DNA of 64,000 nt, taken from CAYWMP01 sp964459445. Its GTDB lineage: Bacteria > Desulfobacterota > DSM-4660 > Desulfatiglandales > HGW-15. The position numbers and the translations under genes were made by a program. Positions 44,428-52,874 of the stretch are shown here, one piece after another. Position 1 is the stretch's first letter. Each line of letters begins with the position of its first letter. Below the pieces are notes generated by a model. That model saw only the letters and a list, made by a program, of their open reading frames with translations. It had not been told where the DNA came from and ran no database searches. The stretch covers positions 14,627 through 78,626 of the forward strand of contig CAYWMP010000004.1 in NCBI GenBank assembly GCA_964459445.1. Direction: 5' to 3'.

Positions 44428-44566
44428 TTATCGCGTAAGAAGGGTATTCGGTTTTAAAACCCGACCTGTTCAGTTAAGTTTAGTTAAGGTTGAGTGGTTC
44501 AACTTTCCCGTTTGAAAATTGTTATACCATTTGAACCCTGAACCGAATGAAATCGGAGGTTTTTGA

Positions 44567-46645
44567 ATGTTAGGTGGATTTTTGATCATGGGAGGCTTGG
44601 GGATCTTTGTGGGTGTAGGATTGGCCCTGGCTTCAAAAATTTTCTACGTCTATGTTGACCCCAAGATCGAAGCGGTAGAAGAGGCGTTGCCTGGGGCCAA
44701 TTGCGGTGGGTGCGGCCTGCCGGGATGTAGCGCAAATGCAGTAGCCGTGGTTGCCGGGCAGGCAGCGGCTACTTCATGTGTTGCCGGCGGCCCGGAAGTC
44801 GCCGAGCAGATCGCCGCTATCATGGGCGTAAAAATCGAGGCAAAGGAACCCGATATCGCAAGACCGGGATGCACCTACGGATTCCAGGATGCTGACCTGA
44901 AATATCTTTATGACGGGGTCAGAGATTGCAGGGCCGCCGCCCTCCTGAGCGGAGGCACAAAGGTGTGCCCCATAGGGTGCCTGGGACTGGGGACGTGCGC
45001 TAGGGCATGCCCCTTTGATGCCCTTTCAATGGGACCCGACAACCTCCCGGTAGTTAACCTTGAGCGTTGCACCGGGTGCGGCACATGCGAACGTATCTGC
45101 CCTAAAGATATTATCACCCTGAGTTCCAATACCAGACGCTTTCAAGGAGAATATACCACGGATGAGTGTACGGCCCCCTGTCAGCGGGCTTGCCCTGCGG
45201 GAATCGAAATTCCGGTTTACATCAAACAGGTCAAAGAAGGAGATTATCTCGGGGCTGTTCGGACCATCAAAGAAACGAATCCCTTTCCCTTGGTATGCGG
45301 AAGGGTTTGTGTGCATCCCTGTGAATATGAGTGTCGTCGAAACCTGGTTGATGAACCGGTGGCTATCAACTATTTGAAGCGTTTTGCATCTGACTATGAA
45401 ATGACCTCCGGCCAGAGGGTCCAGGTCCCTCGGGCGCCTGAATCAGGGCTAAGCGTTGCCGTAGTTGGGGGAGGGGCTGAAGGATTGACTGCTGCCTATT
45501 TCTTAAATCGTCTCGGCCATGAGGCCGCTGTTTACGAAGCATCTTCACAGCTCGGCGGGCTGTTGCGTTCGGGCATTCAAGAGAATAGACTCCCGCGGGA
45601 TGTCCTGGACTATGAGATTGGCGGTATCCTTGAAGCGGGGGTCCAGGCCAAGACCAACCAAAAACTCGGGAAAGACTTTACCCTAGAGTCCCTGTTGAAG
45701 GAGGGCAATGCAGCGGTTTTGATCGCGATCGGTGGATGGGACTCACAATTATCGGAAAGGGTTGAAGCAGGTAAACCGGTTCAAGTTTTGCCGGGCTTCA
45801 TGCTCTTGATTGATTTTATCATGTACCAAAGGGCCGGTAATGGCCCTGCCATCGGAAACCATGTCATGATACTCGGTGGAGGAAACGCCGCTCTGGAGGC
45901 CGCCTTTACTTGCCTCAAGACGGGAGCGGAGAGCGTGGATATCGTTTTTAGGGGTTCTCCCAACAAAACCCAAATCCCGAAGGATGAGTTGAAAAAGGCC
46001 GAAGATCAAGGCATTCGGTTACATTTCAATAGCGCTCTGACCAGGATGATGGGAGAAGACTCCAAACTCACGCATGTGGAGATTGCCCGGATTTCGGAGG
46101 AACAAGAGCTAACGGAAGATGGGGAGAAGCAAACCCTTCCTGTGGATATCCTGCTCACGGGTGCAGGGCGATTCCCGGAACTCATCTATGTGCCGCGACG
46201 GGGCGAGGGTGAAGAGGAAAGCGAGCCAGGCAAGGGTCATTTGCTTTGGGAAACCCTGCCGCCCTATGCGAGTCCTTACGCCGATAACGATATCGGAATC
46301 TTTCGCCCAGGGGAAGTAACCGGGGACTATAAGGCGGTCGTCGAAGCCATTGGCGCGGGAAGAAGGGCCGCAAGCTCGGTTAACCATTTTCTAAATGGCG
46401 AACCCTTGAAGGCGCCGGATCACATGATTCGGAAATATACAGAAGTTCTTAACGTTATTGAGCTTGAGCCGGTCCCAAAGTCTACCAGACAGGAAATGCC
46501 TGCAAGAGAACAGGAATTGCAGATCTCCGATCCTTCGGCCGAGATCGAGTTGGGTTATTCGGATAGTCAGGCTATTAAAGAGGCGGATCGATGTTTGCAA
46601 TGCGGGCTGATTTGTTATCGTCGGGTGAGCGGGGATTTACACTAG
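44567..46645 (+). CDS. rnfB: RnfB fused to a GltD-like NAD(P)/FAD oxidoreductase
   Basis: Ferredoxin-interacting Rnf subunit of 692 residues, over twice the usual 180-330. Residues 1-190 are RnfB: a membrane helix, the GANCGGCGLPGCSANA cluster motif, and two 4Fe-4S motifs (CLGLGTCARAC and CTGCGTCERIC). From about residue 200 a GltD-type part follows (CTAPCQRACPAGIEIPVYI). It has an FAD motif (VAVVGGGAEGLTAAYFL, about 294) and an NAD(P) motif (VMILGGGNAALEAAF, about 433). It ends in CLQCGLICY. No stop or frameshift separates the halves. The fusion would give Rnf a second flavin site next to its ferredoxin entry, perhaps for NADPH. It ends the rnf operon. Confidence 0.92.
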   Translation: MLGGFLIMGGLGIFVGVGLALASKIFYVYVDPKIEAVEEALPGANCGGCGLPGCSANAVAVVAGQAAATSCVAGGPEVAEQIAAIMGVKIEAKEPDIARPGCTYGFQDADLKYLYDGVRDCRAAALLSGGTKVCPIGCLGLGTCARACPFDALSMGPDNLPVVNLERCTGCGTCERICPKDIITLSSNTRRFQGEYTTDECTAPCQRACPAGIEIPVYIKQVKEGDYLGAVRTIKETNPFPLVCGRVCVHPCEYECRRNLVDEPVAINYLKRFASDYEMTSGQRVQVPRAPESGLSVAVVGGGAEGLTAAYFLNRLGHEAAVYEASSQLGGLLRSGIQENRLPRDVLDYEIGGILEAGVQAKTNQKLGKDFTLESLLKEGNAAVLIAIGGWDSQLSERVEAGKPVQVLPGFMLLIDFIMYQRAGNGPAIGNHVMILGGGNAALEAAFTCLKTGAESVDIVFRGSPNKTQIPKDELKKAEDQGIRLHFNSALTRMMGEDSKLTHVEIARISEEQELTEDGEKQTLPVDILLTGAGRFPELIYVPRRGEGEEESEPGKGHLLWETLPPYASPYADNDIGIFRPGEVTGDYKAVVEAIGAGRRAASSVNHFLNGEPLKAPDHMIRKYTEVLNVIELEPVPKSTRQEMPAREQELQISDPSAEIELGYSDSQAIKEADRCLQCGLICYRRVSGDLH

Positions 46646-46905
46646 GGAAGCGAAGCTCCGCCTCAAGTCTTATGCCCACCTTCAGCGACGAAAGTCGTCA
46701 AATAATCTATCTTTTTGGTTTCAAGTTTCGGGTTTCAGGAAAGCAACGGCTGACACCTCGTATCTGACTAAGCAACGCTGGAGTCAGTTTTTTGATCAAA
46801 CTGGCCGCTTAGGCGGCCAGAGGCGGCGCTGAACACTGACACCTATTCTCTTTTTTCATCCAGCGTCCAAGAACCGGCATCGCGTATCAACTAGTGCACG
46901 AAACT
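46646..46905. other. Convergent intergenic region with repeat copy
   Basis: These 260 bases between rnfB and the minus-strand rseC gene contain the second 79-bp repeat copy. No T-tailed hairpin typical of a terminator was found for either gene, so the repeat's stem-loops are the best candidate for a bidirectional stop. Confidence 0.4.
46756..46834 (+). repeat. 79-bp dispersed direct repeat, copy 2
   Basis: Identical to 12109-12187 and in the same orientation. The 8-bp stem is at 46801-46808 and 46813-46820 with a TTAG loop. This copy lies 72 bases beyond the stop of rseC and 111 bases after that of rnfB. Both copies thus sit just past the end of a minus-strand gene. Confidence 0.85.
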
Positions 46906-47376
46906 TCAAGCCTTGTCTTTTTGCCCATCCCTGATCCGCCCTGATGTCCTAGAGACGATCCGAGTCATTTGAGGGAGATACTCGGATTTGCCCTGAGCGG
47001 CTCGATCTATCCATTTGAGCGCATAAAACGTCAACCCAACAGCAAGGGCCCCGCCAAATAGTGAAGCCAGGTGGGGATGTATTTGAAAATATTCCGCCCA
47101 TTCTCTTCCAAGGTAAGCGCCGATGATAAGCGTAATAATGGGCAGGATATAAACGAGCAATGAAAGTTTTATTAAAGATCGGGTGGGCACGGTGATCTCC
47201 ACACGATCCCCTTCCTTTGCATGAAGATTATTTTTCACTTCAATCAGCATTTCCGAATCACTTAGGCTGCGGCAGGCGCCACGGGATGAACACCTTGAGC
47301 AGGCACCGCTCTTTTGGATGCGCACCTCGGCCTTCATCCCTGATATACCTTCTATAATTCCCTGTTCAGTGCTCAT
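46906..47376 (-). CDS. rseC: SoxR-reducing system protein RseC family
   Basis: Membrane protein of 156 residues. A cysteine cluster near the start (CSRCSSRGACRSL) and two central hydrophobic helices (LSLLVYILPIITLIIGAYLG and SLFGGALAVGLTFYALKW) match RseC. In Escherichia coli, RseC works with the Rnf-like Rsx complex to keep SoxR reduced. Being next to, though convergent with, the rnf operon agrees with a link to Rnf. It overlaps the upstream gene's stop by one base (TAATG), so it is translationally coupled to it. Confidence 0.88.
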   Translation of the reverse strand: MSTEQGIIEGISGMKAEVRIQKSGACSRCSSRGACRSLSDSEMLIEVKNNLHAKEGDRVEITVPTRSLIKLSLLVYILPIITLIIGAYLGREWAEYFQIHPHLASLFGGALAVGLTFYALKWIDRAAQGKSEYLPQMTRIVSRTSGRIRDGQKDKA

Positions 47377-48350
47377 TACTCAACCATGTAACGCTTGAAT
47401 TCCTTTTTTTTACCGACAACAATGTCACGCTGTCGGTTTCCATCATGTCCCGATACATTGATCATTATGCGATCTCCCCCATTTGCGTCGCTATATGAGG
47501 CGGTAATCGCAGCAGCCAAACTCTCATCTTCCGGCGAGGCCTCACCGAGTATCAACGCGGTGGGCCCAGGTATAGGTTCCGTACTGAGGAGATAATCGTA
47601 TCCTCTGGACCATCCCCTGATTGCTTCATTCTCCTGTTTGTTTCGACCCACAATCAGTTTTGAGTGGGGGTTGATACGGAAATGACGTCCGAGCTTCAGC
47701 AGTTCGATCTCGCGTATATCGGGAAAGGGGTTGGCCGAAATTAAATCCTTTAGTCTTCGGGAGAATCGCGGATCAGTCAGCAAACAGCCTCCGGCAGGGG
47801 TCGGATATTTTGCTACGCCCAATTCCCTAGCGAGGGCCATCTGAGGCTTTCGAGAACGACCTGAGAAATCCATGAGTTTTTCCCTGTCGACCCACCCTTT
47901 TTCTTCTGGGATTGTGATGGGAAGACGTTTAGCGGAGAGCGGTCTCAGGATGAGCCCTGGATAACCGCTTTCTTTGGCTACAACAGAAAGGGCCTGTTTG
48001 TTCTGAGACATCGGTCTCTGCCCAAGGACTTCGCCGGTGACGATAAAGCGGGCTTCTTCTTCCTCCAGGAGATCGCCCGCATGACGTATCATCAAGGCAT
48101 GGCAGTCTATGCACGGATTCAAGTTGCCGCCATACCCGTGTTTTGGATCCTTAACGACATCAAAATGCGGTTTTGTGAGATCAATTACTTTGAAAGGCAA
48201 GTCCAGGCTGGCTGCAGAAATTTTTGGTTTCGCGGATGAAAAAAAGGGTGTTTCAAAAAAAAGGGCCAGGACATCAATCCCCTGGGCCTTTATGAGTTGC
48301 GAGGAGAGCATACTGTCGAGCCCCCCTGAAAAAACGCACAACGCTTTCAC
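47376..48350 (-). CDS. PP-loop ATPase, tRNA thiouridylase-like, with C-terminal NFACT-R-like domain
   Basis: Protein of 324 residues resembling MnmA/ThiI-type sulfur-transfer enzymes. The PP-loop FSGGLDSMLS is at residues 7-16. NPCIDCHALMIRHA carries a Cys pair, and PTPAGGCLLTDPRFS holds a further conserved cysteine. The C-terminus (RHFRINPHSKLIVGRNKQEN) looks like an NFACT-R/DUF814 RNA-binding domain. It likely adenylates and thiolates a nucleoside in RNA. The exact site is unknown. GTG at 48350 directly abuts the J-domain gene's stop. Confidence 0.8.
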   Translation of the reverse strand: MKALCVFSGGLDSMLSSQLIKAQGIDVLALFFETPFFSSAKPKISAASLDLPFKVIDLTKPHFDVVKDPKHGYGGNLNPCIDCHALMIRHAGDLLEEEEARFIVTGEVLGQRPMSQNKQALSVVAKESGYPGLILRPLSAKRLPITIPEEKGWVDREKLMDFSGRSRKPQMALARELGVAKYPTPAGGCLLTDPRFSRRLKDLISANPFPDIREIELLKLGRHFRINPHSKLIVGRNKQENEAIRGWSRGYDYLLSTEPIPGPTALILGEASPEDESLAAAITASYSDANGGDRIMINVSGHDGNRQRDIVVGKKKEFKRYMVE

Positions 48351-49295
48351 TTAAAATCCTGACTCGGTCATCTCCTTGACCAAGGCCTTTTGCTTTTTGT
48401 TCAACTTCTTGGGCACGGCAATGCCAACCACCACATAGGCGTCTCCCCTTTCAGAACCGTTCATACGGGGCATGCCGTAGCCTTTAAACCTGAATTTTGA
48501 ATTGTTTTGGGTGATCGGCGGCACTTTAAGGAGTAAAGTTTTTTTGTCGATGGTGGGGATCTCGATTTCCGATCCTGAAATCGCTTCCGTAAACCGGATA
48601 TCCATATTCAGGTAAAGATCGTCACCTTCCCTTTGGAACAGGGGGTGATCAAGGACCTTTACCCGGATGTACATGTCCCCGTTCGGGCCTCCATAGGGGC
48701 TGGGTTGGCCTTTGCCCGGAAGCCTCAGTTTCTTGCCCGTTGAAATACCGGCCGGGATCTTGACTGATACGCTTTCCTGGCGATCGCCGATCTGATAGCT
48801 GACCACCTTGTTGGTTACCTCTGCAGCTTCTTCAAGTGTGATGGCTAACTCATAAATGAGATCCTGGCCTTTGGCGGTTTGTGAATGGCCGTCAAAACCG
48901 CCGAATTGATCTCCAAAGGGTGAACCGCCGGATCTGAACTGGGTCTGCCCGCCGCCACCGCCAAATATATTGGTGAATACCCGGCCGCGTCCGCCACCGC
49001 CAAAGCCGAATTCTCGAAATATGCTGCCAAAATCAAAATCACGAAAGATGTCATCCTGCGTAAAACGTCTTTGAAATCCTTCGGCCCCAAACATGTCATA
49101 TTGCTTTCGCTTTTCGGAATCACTCAGGACGGCATAGGCTTCGCTGATATCCTTAAATTTGGCTTCAGAGGCCTTGTCTCCTTTGTTTCGATCCGGATGG
49201 TATTTAAGGGCGAGTTTTCGGTAGGCCTTTTTGATTTCATCGGAAGAGGCCGATTTGGCAACACCAAGTATTTTATAATAGTCCTTGCCTGACAT
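48351..49295 (-). CDS. J-domain co-chaperone (CbpA/DnaJ type II)
   Basis: DnaJ-like protein of 314 residues. The J domain (DYYKILGVAKSASSDEIKKA, with HPD in YHPDRN) is followed by a glycine/phenylalanine-rich stretch and a C-terminal substrate domain (IPAGISTGKKLRLPGKGQP). There is no CxxCxGxG zinc finger, so it is CbpA-like and not canonical DnaJ. It stimulates Hsp70. It heads a tight three-gene minus-strand unit with the PP-loop gene and rseC. Confidence 0.93.
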   Translation of the reverse strand: MSGKDYYKILGVAKSASSDEIKKAYRKLALKYHPDRNKGDKASEAKFKDISEAYAVLSDSEKRKQYDMFGAEGFQRRFTQDDIFRDFDFGSIFREFGFGGGGRGRVFTNIFGGGGGQTQFRSGGSPFGDQFGGFDGHSQTAKGQDLIYELAITLEEAAEVTNKVVSYQIGDRQESVSVKIPAGISTGKKLRLPGKGQPSPYGGPNGDMYIRVKVLDHPLFQREGDDLYLNMDIRFTEAISGSEIEIPTIDKKTLLLKVPPITQNNSKFRFKGYGMPRMNGSERGDAYVVVGIAVPKKLNKKQKALVKEMTESGF

Positions 49296-49466
49296 ATCCC
49301 TAAATATTCATTTCAATTTTTGTACCATAACAAGTATTTAATGCTTAAAAACATTAATCATTATGTCAAGTTAGTCAAGAAGAGGCCGGTAAGGGATTGC
49401 AGGGCCCGTCGTTCTTGAAATGATGGGCCCATTTAGGGTTTTTTCATAAGAAAATAGGGCGAAGAT

Positions 49467-50069
49467 TTAAGGATTAGCCTTTGCCGATGTCAAACGATAA
49501 TCGAAATTGGCAATGATGTTTAGTCGGCCTACCAGGATATGATCGGGAAAGGGCGGGAAAGGCACAGCGCTTTTAATCGCCCTGAGAGCTTCTCTATCGA
49601 GAATATCGTGGGCAGAGGCCTTCTTGATCTGAATCCGGGTCATGTCACCGTCAGAGGCTAGGCTGAAAATGACCACAAGCCCTCCCTCAAGCAAATCCTT
49701 TTTGGCTCCCGGCGGATAAGTCCATAGCTTCAAGATTTTACTCTTGATTACCCGGGCATAATCCACGTATCGTTCGTCTTCTGTGTCTAAAGAGATAGTT
49801 TCCTGACCGCCCTCAAAGGTGAGTTCCGGTTCTTTTCTATCCAAGGTTTTTTCAATTTCGGAATTCTTGCCCTCATCGAGATCATGCACCGGAGGCCTGA
49901 GCAGTTCCACATAATAGGTTCGAAGCTCCTCATTCATGCCCAGCCATGGGATGGTTTTTTGAAAGGCAAGGACAATACAGGCATGGATCATGAAAGAAAC
50001 TGCCAAACAGATCTGCATGATCCTCCTTGTGTGATAAGGGGGAAGGCTATTCGTTGCCCGTTTGATCAT
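49467..50069 (-). CDS. TonB-family C-terminal domain protein
   Basis: Envelope protein of 200 residues. One N-terminal membrane helix (IMQICLAVSFMIHACIVLAF), an acidic linker, and a C-terminal TonB/TolA-type domain (YARVIKSKILKLWTYPPGAK; LASDGDMTRIQIKKASAHDI; LDREALRAIKSAVPFPPFPD). TonB proteins pass energy from the inner membrane to outer-membrane receptors. The start at 50069 follows AGGACC; a longer frame from 50108 is less likely. It overlaps the HD phosphohydrolase gene by 23 bases. No ExbBD genes are adjacent. Confidence 0.85.
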   Translation of the reverse strand: MIKRATNSLPPYHTRRIMQICLAVSFMIHACIVLAFQKTIPWLGMNEELRTYYVELLRPPVHDLDEGKNSEIEKTLDRKEPELTFEGGQETISLDTEDERYVDYARVIKSKILKLWTYPPGAKKDLLEGGLVVIFSLASDGDMTRIQIKKASAHDILDREALRAIKSAVPFPPFPDHILVGRLNIIANFDYRLTSAKANP

Positions 50070-50640
50070 TGTTGGGTCCTTTTGCCCATAATTCCGTTCG
50101 TTTTTCAAACCACCACTCGGTACTGTCTGTCTTGAGAATCTCTGCGGCCATCTCTTTTGCTACCTCCGTCTCCAGTCTCTTTAGAGCGTAGCGGAGCCAC
50201 TCTGTTGCGTATTTATTGCCCAGATCTTGCTGTTCTTTCAACTCAAGGATCAAATCAATTTGGTCCGCATCTCTTGATATCCGGGATTCTAGAGTTATTC
50301 CCTCATTGAATTCCTCAGAAAGGGAGAGGATTTGATTTCCGATGGGCAGGCCTTTGGTCAAATCTTTTAGGGCCTTTTCTTCGTCTACTCTCACATACCT
50401 CTTATTGACGTAATTCTGGTCACCCGTTCTGGCTTCATGGAGATCGTGAAACAGGCACATGAGTGTTGCCTTCATAGAATCCGCACCCGGTTCTTGGGTA
50501 GCGAGCAAATACCCTATAACCGCGGTCCGAAATGAATGTTCAGCAACGGTTTCACCTCCCGATCCCAGGAATTGATATCCGGTGCGGGGCGTCTTTTTCA
50601 ACATACCGACTTCAAATAAAAAGTTTACCAGCGCATTCAT
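50047..50640 (-). CDS. HD-domain phosphohydrolase (YfbR/HD_3 type)
   Basis: Metal-dependent phosphohydrolase of 197 residues. H-x-HD residues are visible in VAEHSFRTAVIG and CLFHDLHEARTGD, with the last aspartate in SRDADQIDLILE. Relatives remove phosphate from deoxynucleoside monophosphates. The ATG at 50640 is preceded by AAAGGGCATT; an upstream in-frame ATG at 50679 is possible. It overlaps the TonB-like gene downstream. Confidence 0.85.
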   Translation of the reverse strand: MNALVNFLFEVGMLKKTPRTGYQFLGSGGETVAEHSFRTAVIGYLLATQEPGADSMKATLMCLFHDLHEARTGDQNYVNKRYVRVDEEKALKDLTKGLPIGNQILSLSEEFNEGITLESRISRDADQIDLILELKEQQDLGNKYATEWLRYALKRLETEVAKEMAAEILKTDSTEWWFEKRTELWAKGPNNDQTGNE

Positions 50641-50794
50641 AATGCCCTTTTGAATAGGAGTACGGTTCGAAAAAGTCAAGTCGGTTTTGTAAAGCTCTTA
50701 ACTTGATTTATAGAGAATGAGGCTTTAACATTAGCAAATATTTTCGCTTACCAAAGTTGATCGGTTTAATTTTGAAGACCCTAACTGGTAAACC

Positions 50795-50833
50795 GTAACC
50801 CTTGAACCCTTGAACCCTTGAACCCTGAACCTT
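50795..50833 (+). repeat. 8-bp tandem repeat upstream of def
   Basis: The unit CCCTTGAA is repeated three times and continues as degenerate CCTGAACC. It occupies the leader just before the peptide deformylase gene, ending 15 bases before the ATG. It may be slippage-derived and could influence spacing to an unseen promoter. Confidence 0.7.
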
Positions 50834-50848
50834 AAACAAGGTTTTGAC

Positions 50849-51358
50849 ATGTCGGATAAATTTAAAATACTCACCTACCCTGAACCTGTCCTAAGAATAG
50901 AGACTGAACCCATCTCGGACATTGACGAAGATATTCAGGACCTCGTGGACGGCATGGCTGAAACCATGTATGCGGCGCCGGGCATCGGTCTGGCCGCCAA
51001 TCAGGTTGGTGAGTCGAAACGGATTCTCATTTATGATCTTACCCCAAAGGAAGACGGCCGAAAGCTCTCCGTTATTATCAACCCTGAGATTGTCCTTGTT
51101 GAAGGGAGCATTCTGCATGAAGAGGCCTGTCTCAGCGTTCTGGACTATACGGCCGAGGTTAAACGCCACTCCCAGATAAAGGTTCGTGGTGTGGATAGAG
51201 ACGGCAAGCCTGTGGACATCGAGGCCGAAGGGTTATTGGCTATTTGCCTTCAGCACGAAATCGATCACCTTAACGGAAAACTTTTCATTGATCACATCAG
51301 CAGCCTCAAGAGAGCCCTGTACAAGAAAAAGCTGAAGAAGATGCTCAAGAACGGGTAG
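50849..51358 (+). CDS. def: Peptide deformylase
   Basis: Removes the formyl group from nascent proteins; 169 residues, usual length. All three metal-site motifs are present: GIGLAANQVG, EEACLSV and HEIDHLNG. The methionyl-tRNA formyltransferase gene follows after 340 bases on the same strand, the normal partner. The lysine-rich C-terminus (LYKKKLKKMLKNG) may bind the ribosome, as in other deformylases. Confidence 0.97.
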   Translation: MSDKFKILTYPEPVLRIETEPISDIDEDIQDLVDGMAETMYAAPGIGLAANQVGESKRILIYDLTPKEDGRKLSVIINPEIVLVEGSILHEEACLSVLDYTAEVKRHSQIKVRGVDRDGKPVDIEAEGLLAICLQHEIDHLNGKLFIDHISSLKRALYKKKLKKMLKNG

Positions 51359-51698
51359 GCCCCTGGAAGGTAAATTACCCCCAAGGAGCTAAGTTGTTTT
51401 ACAAAATTCACGGATAAATTTATACCGTGCGGGTTTGTTGTAAGCTGAACGTTGAACATCGAACATTGAACGTCCAACGTCGAATGAAAAATAATCATCC
51501 AATATCGAATAATAAAGTGGCATTTCTTCTTGGCCGTTTTGATACGTATTCACGAACAACCTTTATTCAGGATCATTAGTCTTTTTCTTTATCTTTTTGA
51601 ATTCAACATTCGATGTTGGGCGTTCGATGTTAATATTTTCGGGAAACCACCGATCGTCCTTCCATTACAAGATTAGTTCAGTATAACGGCGATTAAAA
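51359..51698. repeat. def-fmt intergenic region with inverted 7-bp arrays
   Basis: A degenerate heptamer array (TTGAACA/TCGAACA-type units) runs at 51445-51486. A complementary one (TTCGATG/TTCAACA units) is at 51602-51634. The two could pair into an imperfect hairpin about 190 bases long. No gene is present. No promoter for fmt could be placed. Confidence 0.6.
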
Positions 51699-52676
51699 AT
51701 GATGTCCCATTCTAAAGAGAACTTTCCCCGTAACCCAAAACTGATATTTATGGGAACGCCCGATTTTGCGGTGCCCACATTGGAGGCTCTTATTGAAGGG
51801 GGATATGATATCCACGCGGTGGTCACGCAGCCCAATAGACCGAAGGGAAGAGGGAAGAAGATGGCGGCGCCGCCCATTAAGGCGCTGGCCGTAGAAAAAC
51901 GCCTGAAAGTGCTGCAACCGGAAAAGGCTTCGGATCCCCATTTCTGTGAATTGATCAAGGGCGAGAATCCTGACCTCATTATCGTGGTTGCCTTTGGGCA
52001 GATATTAAAGAAAAATCTGCTGGAAATACCTCATTGGGGTGTTCTCAATATCCATGCCTCTCTTTTGCCCGAATACCGGGGCGCCGCCCCGATACAACGG
52101 GCCATCATGAACAATGAACAAAACACGGGTTTGACCATCATGCAGATGGATGAGGGGTTGGATACGGGGCCGATCCTATTTCAAGAAAAAGTCCCCATCA
52201 TGGAGGACGAAACCGCAGGCCAATTGCATGATCGGCTCGCTGCCATAGGTGGAGGCTTCATGGTCAGGTTTTTAAGGCAGACGGCCGGGAAGCCCCTCTC
52301 AGGAAATTCGCAGGATGGCACAAAGGCTACCTATGCAGGAAAGATTGAGCGCCGACATTGCCTGATTGATTGGCGGGACAAGGCCGTAAAAGTGTGCGCC
52401 CACATCAGGGGCCTTGATCCGATTCCCGGCGCACGCACAATCCTCGATAGCAAGGAATTGAAGCTTTTCTCCGCCACTGTAGTGGATGAAGGGCGCTCCG
52501 GCGGTGTTCCGGGGACGGTGTTGGGACACGAAGAGAAAAGACTGCTTGTGCAAACCGGGAAAGGCATCGTGGGGATGAGCGAGATCCAGTATCCGGGAAA
52601 AAAAAGACTTCCTGTGGTTGATTTTTTAAGGGGATTTTCCTTACCAGAGGGGACGGTATTCGGAGTCAATAAATAG
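51699..52676 (+). CDS. fmt: Methionyl-tRNA formyltransferase
   Basis: Formylates initiator methionyl-tRNA using 10-formyltetrahydrofolate; 325 residues. FMGTPDFAVPTLEALI opens the chain, the folate-binding loop HASLLPEYRGAAPIQRAI is complete with its catalytic Asn-His-Asp region (LNIHASLLP), and a C-terminal beta-barrel domain follows from about residue 210. The Shine-Dalgarno sequence is weak. A rho-independent terminator follows at 52839. Confidence 0.97.
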   Translation: MMSHSKENFPRNPKLIFMGTPDFAVPTLEALIEGGYDIHAVVTQPNRPKGRGKKMAAPPIKALAVEKRLKVLQPEKASDPHFCELIKGENPDLIIVVAFGQILKKNLLEIPHWGVLNIHASLLPEYRGAAPIQRAIMNNEQNTGLTIMQMDEGLDTGPILFQEKVPIMEDETAGQLHDRLAAIGGGFMVRFLRQTAGKPLSGNSQDGTKATYAGKIERRHCLIDWRDKAVKVCAHIRGLDPIPGARTILDSKELKLFSATVVDEGRSGGVPGTVLGHEEKRLLVQTGKGIVGMSEIQYPGKKRLPVVDFLRGFSLPEGTVFGVNK

Positions 52677-52838
52677 ATACGGAAATTGAACCATTCTTGG
52701 AAGGCCCGAGCGTATTTTCGGACATATCAATTTAAGTTTCAAAGTGCATTTGTTTAAGCGGGGGCTCGGGGATCAAAAAGAAATGGCATAAGGCAAAGGG
52801 TATGGGGCACAAGGAAGAAATTTTTTGCCTTGAGCCTT

Positions 52839-52864
52839 AGGCCTTAATCCCTAGGCCTTTTTTT
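52839..52864 (+). terminator. Rho-independent terminator after fmt
   Basis: AGGCCT at 52839-52844 and again at 52853-52858 is self-complementary and forms a 6-bp stem with an 8-base loop, followed by a run of seven Ts. A larger AAGGCAAA/TTTGCCTT stem lies just upstream. It should end the fmt transcript, only about 10 bases before the annotated start of the next gene. Confidence 0.75.
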
Positions 52865-52874
52865 ATTTGTCCCC

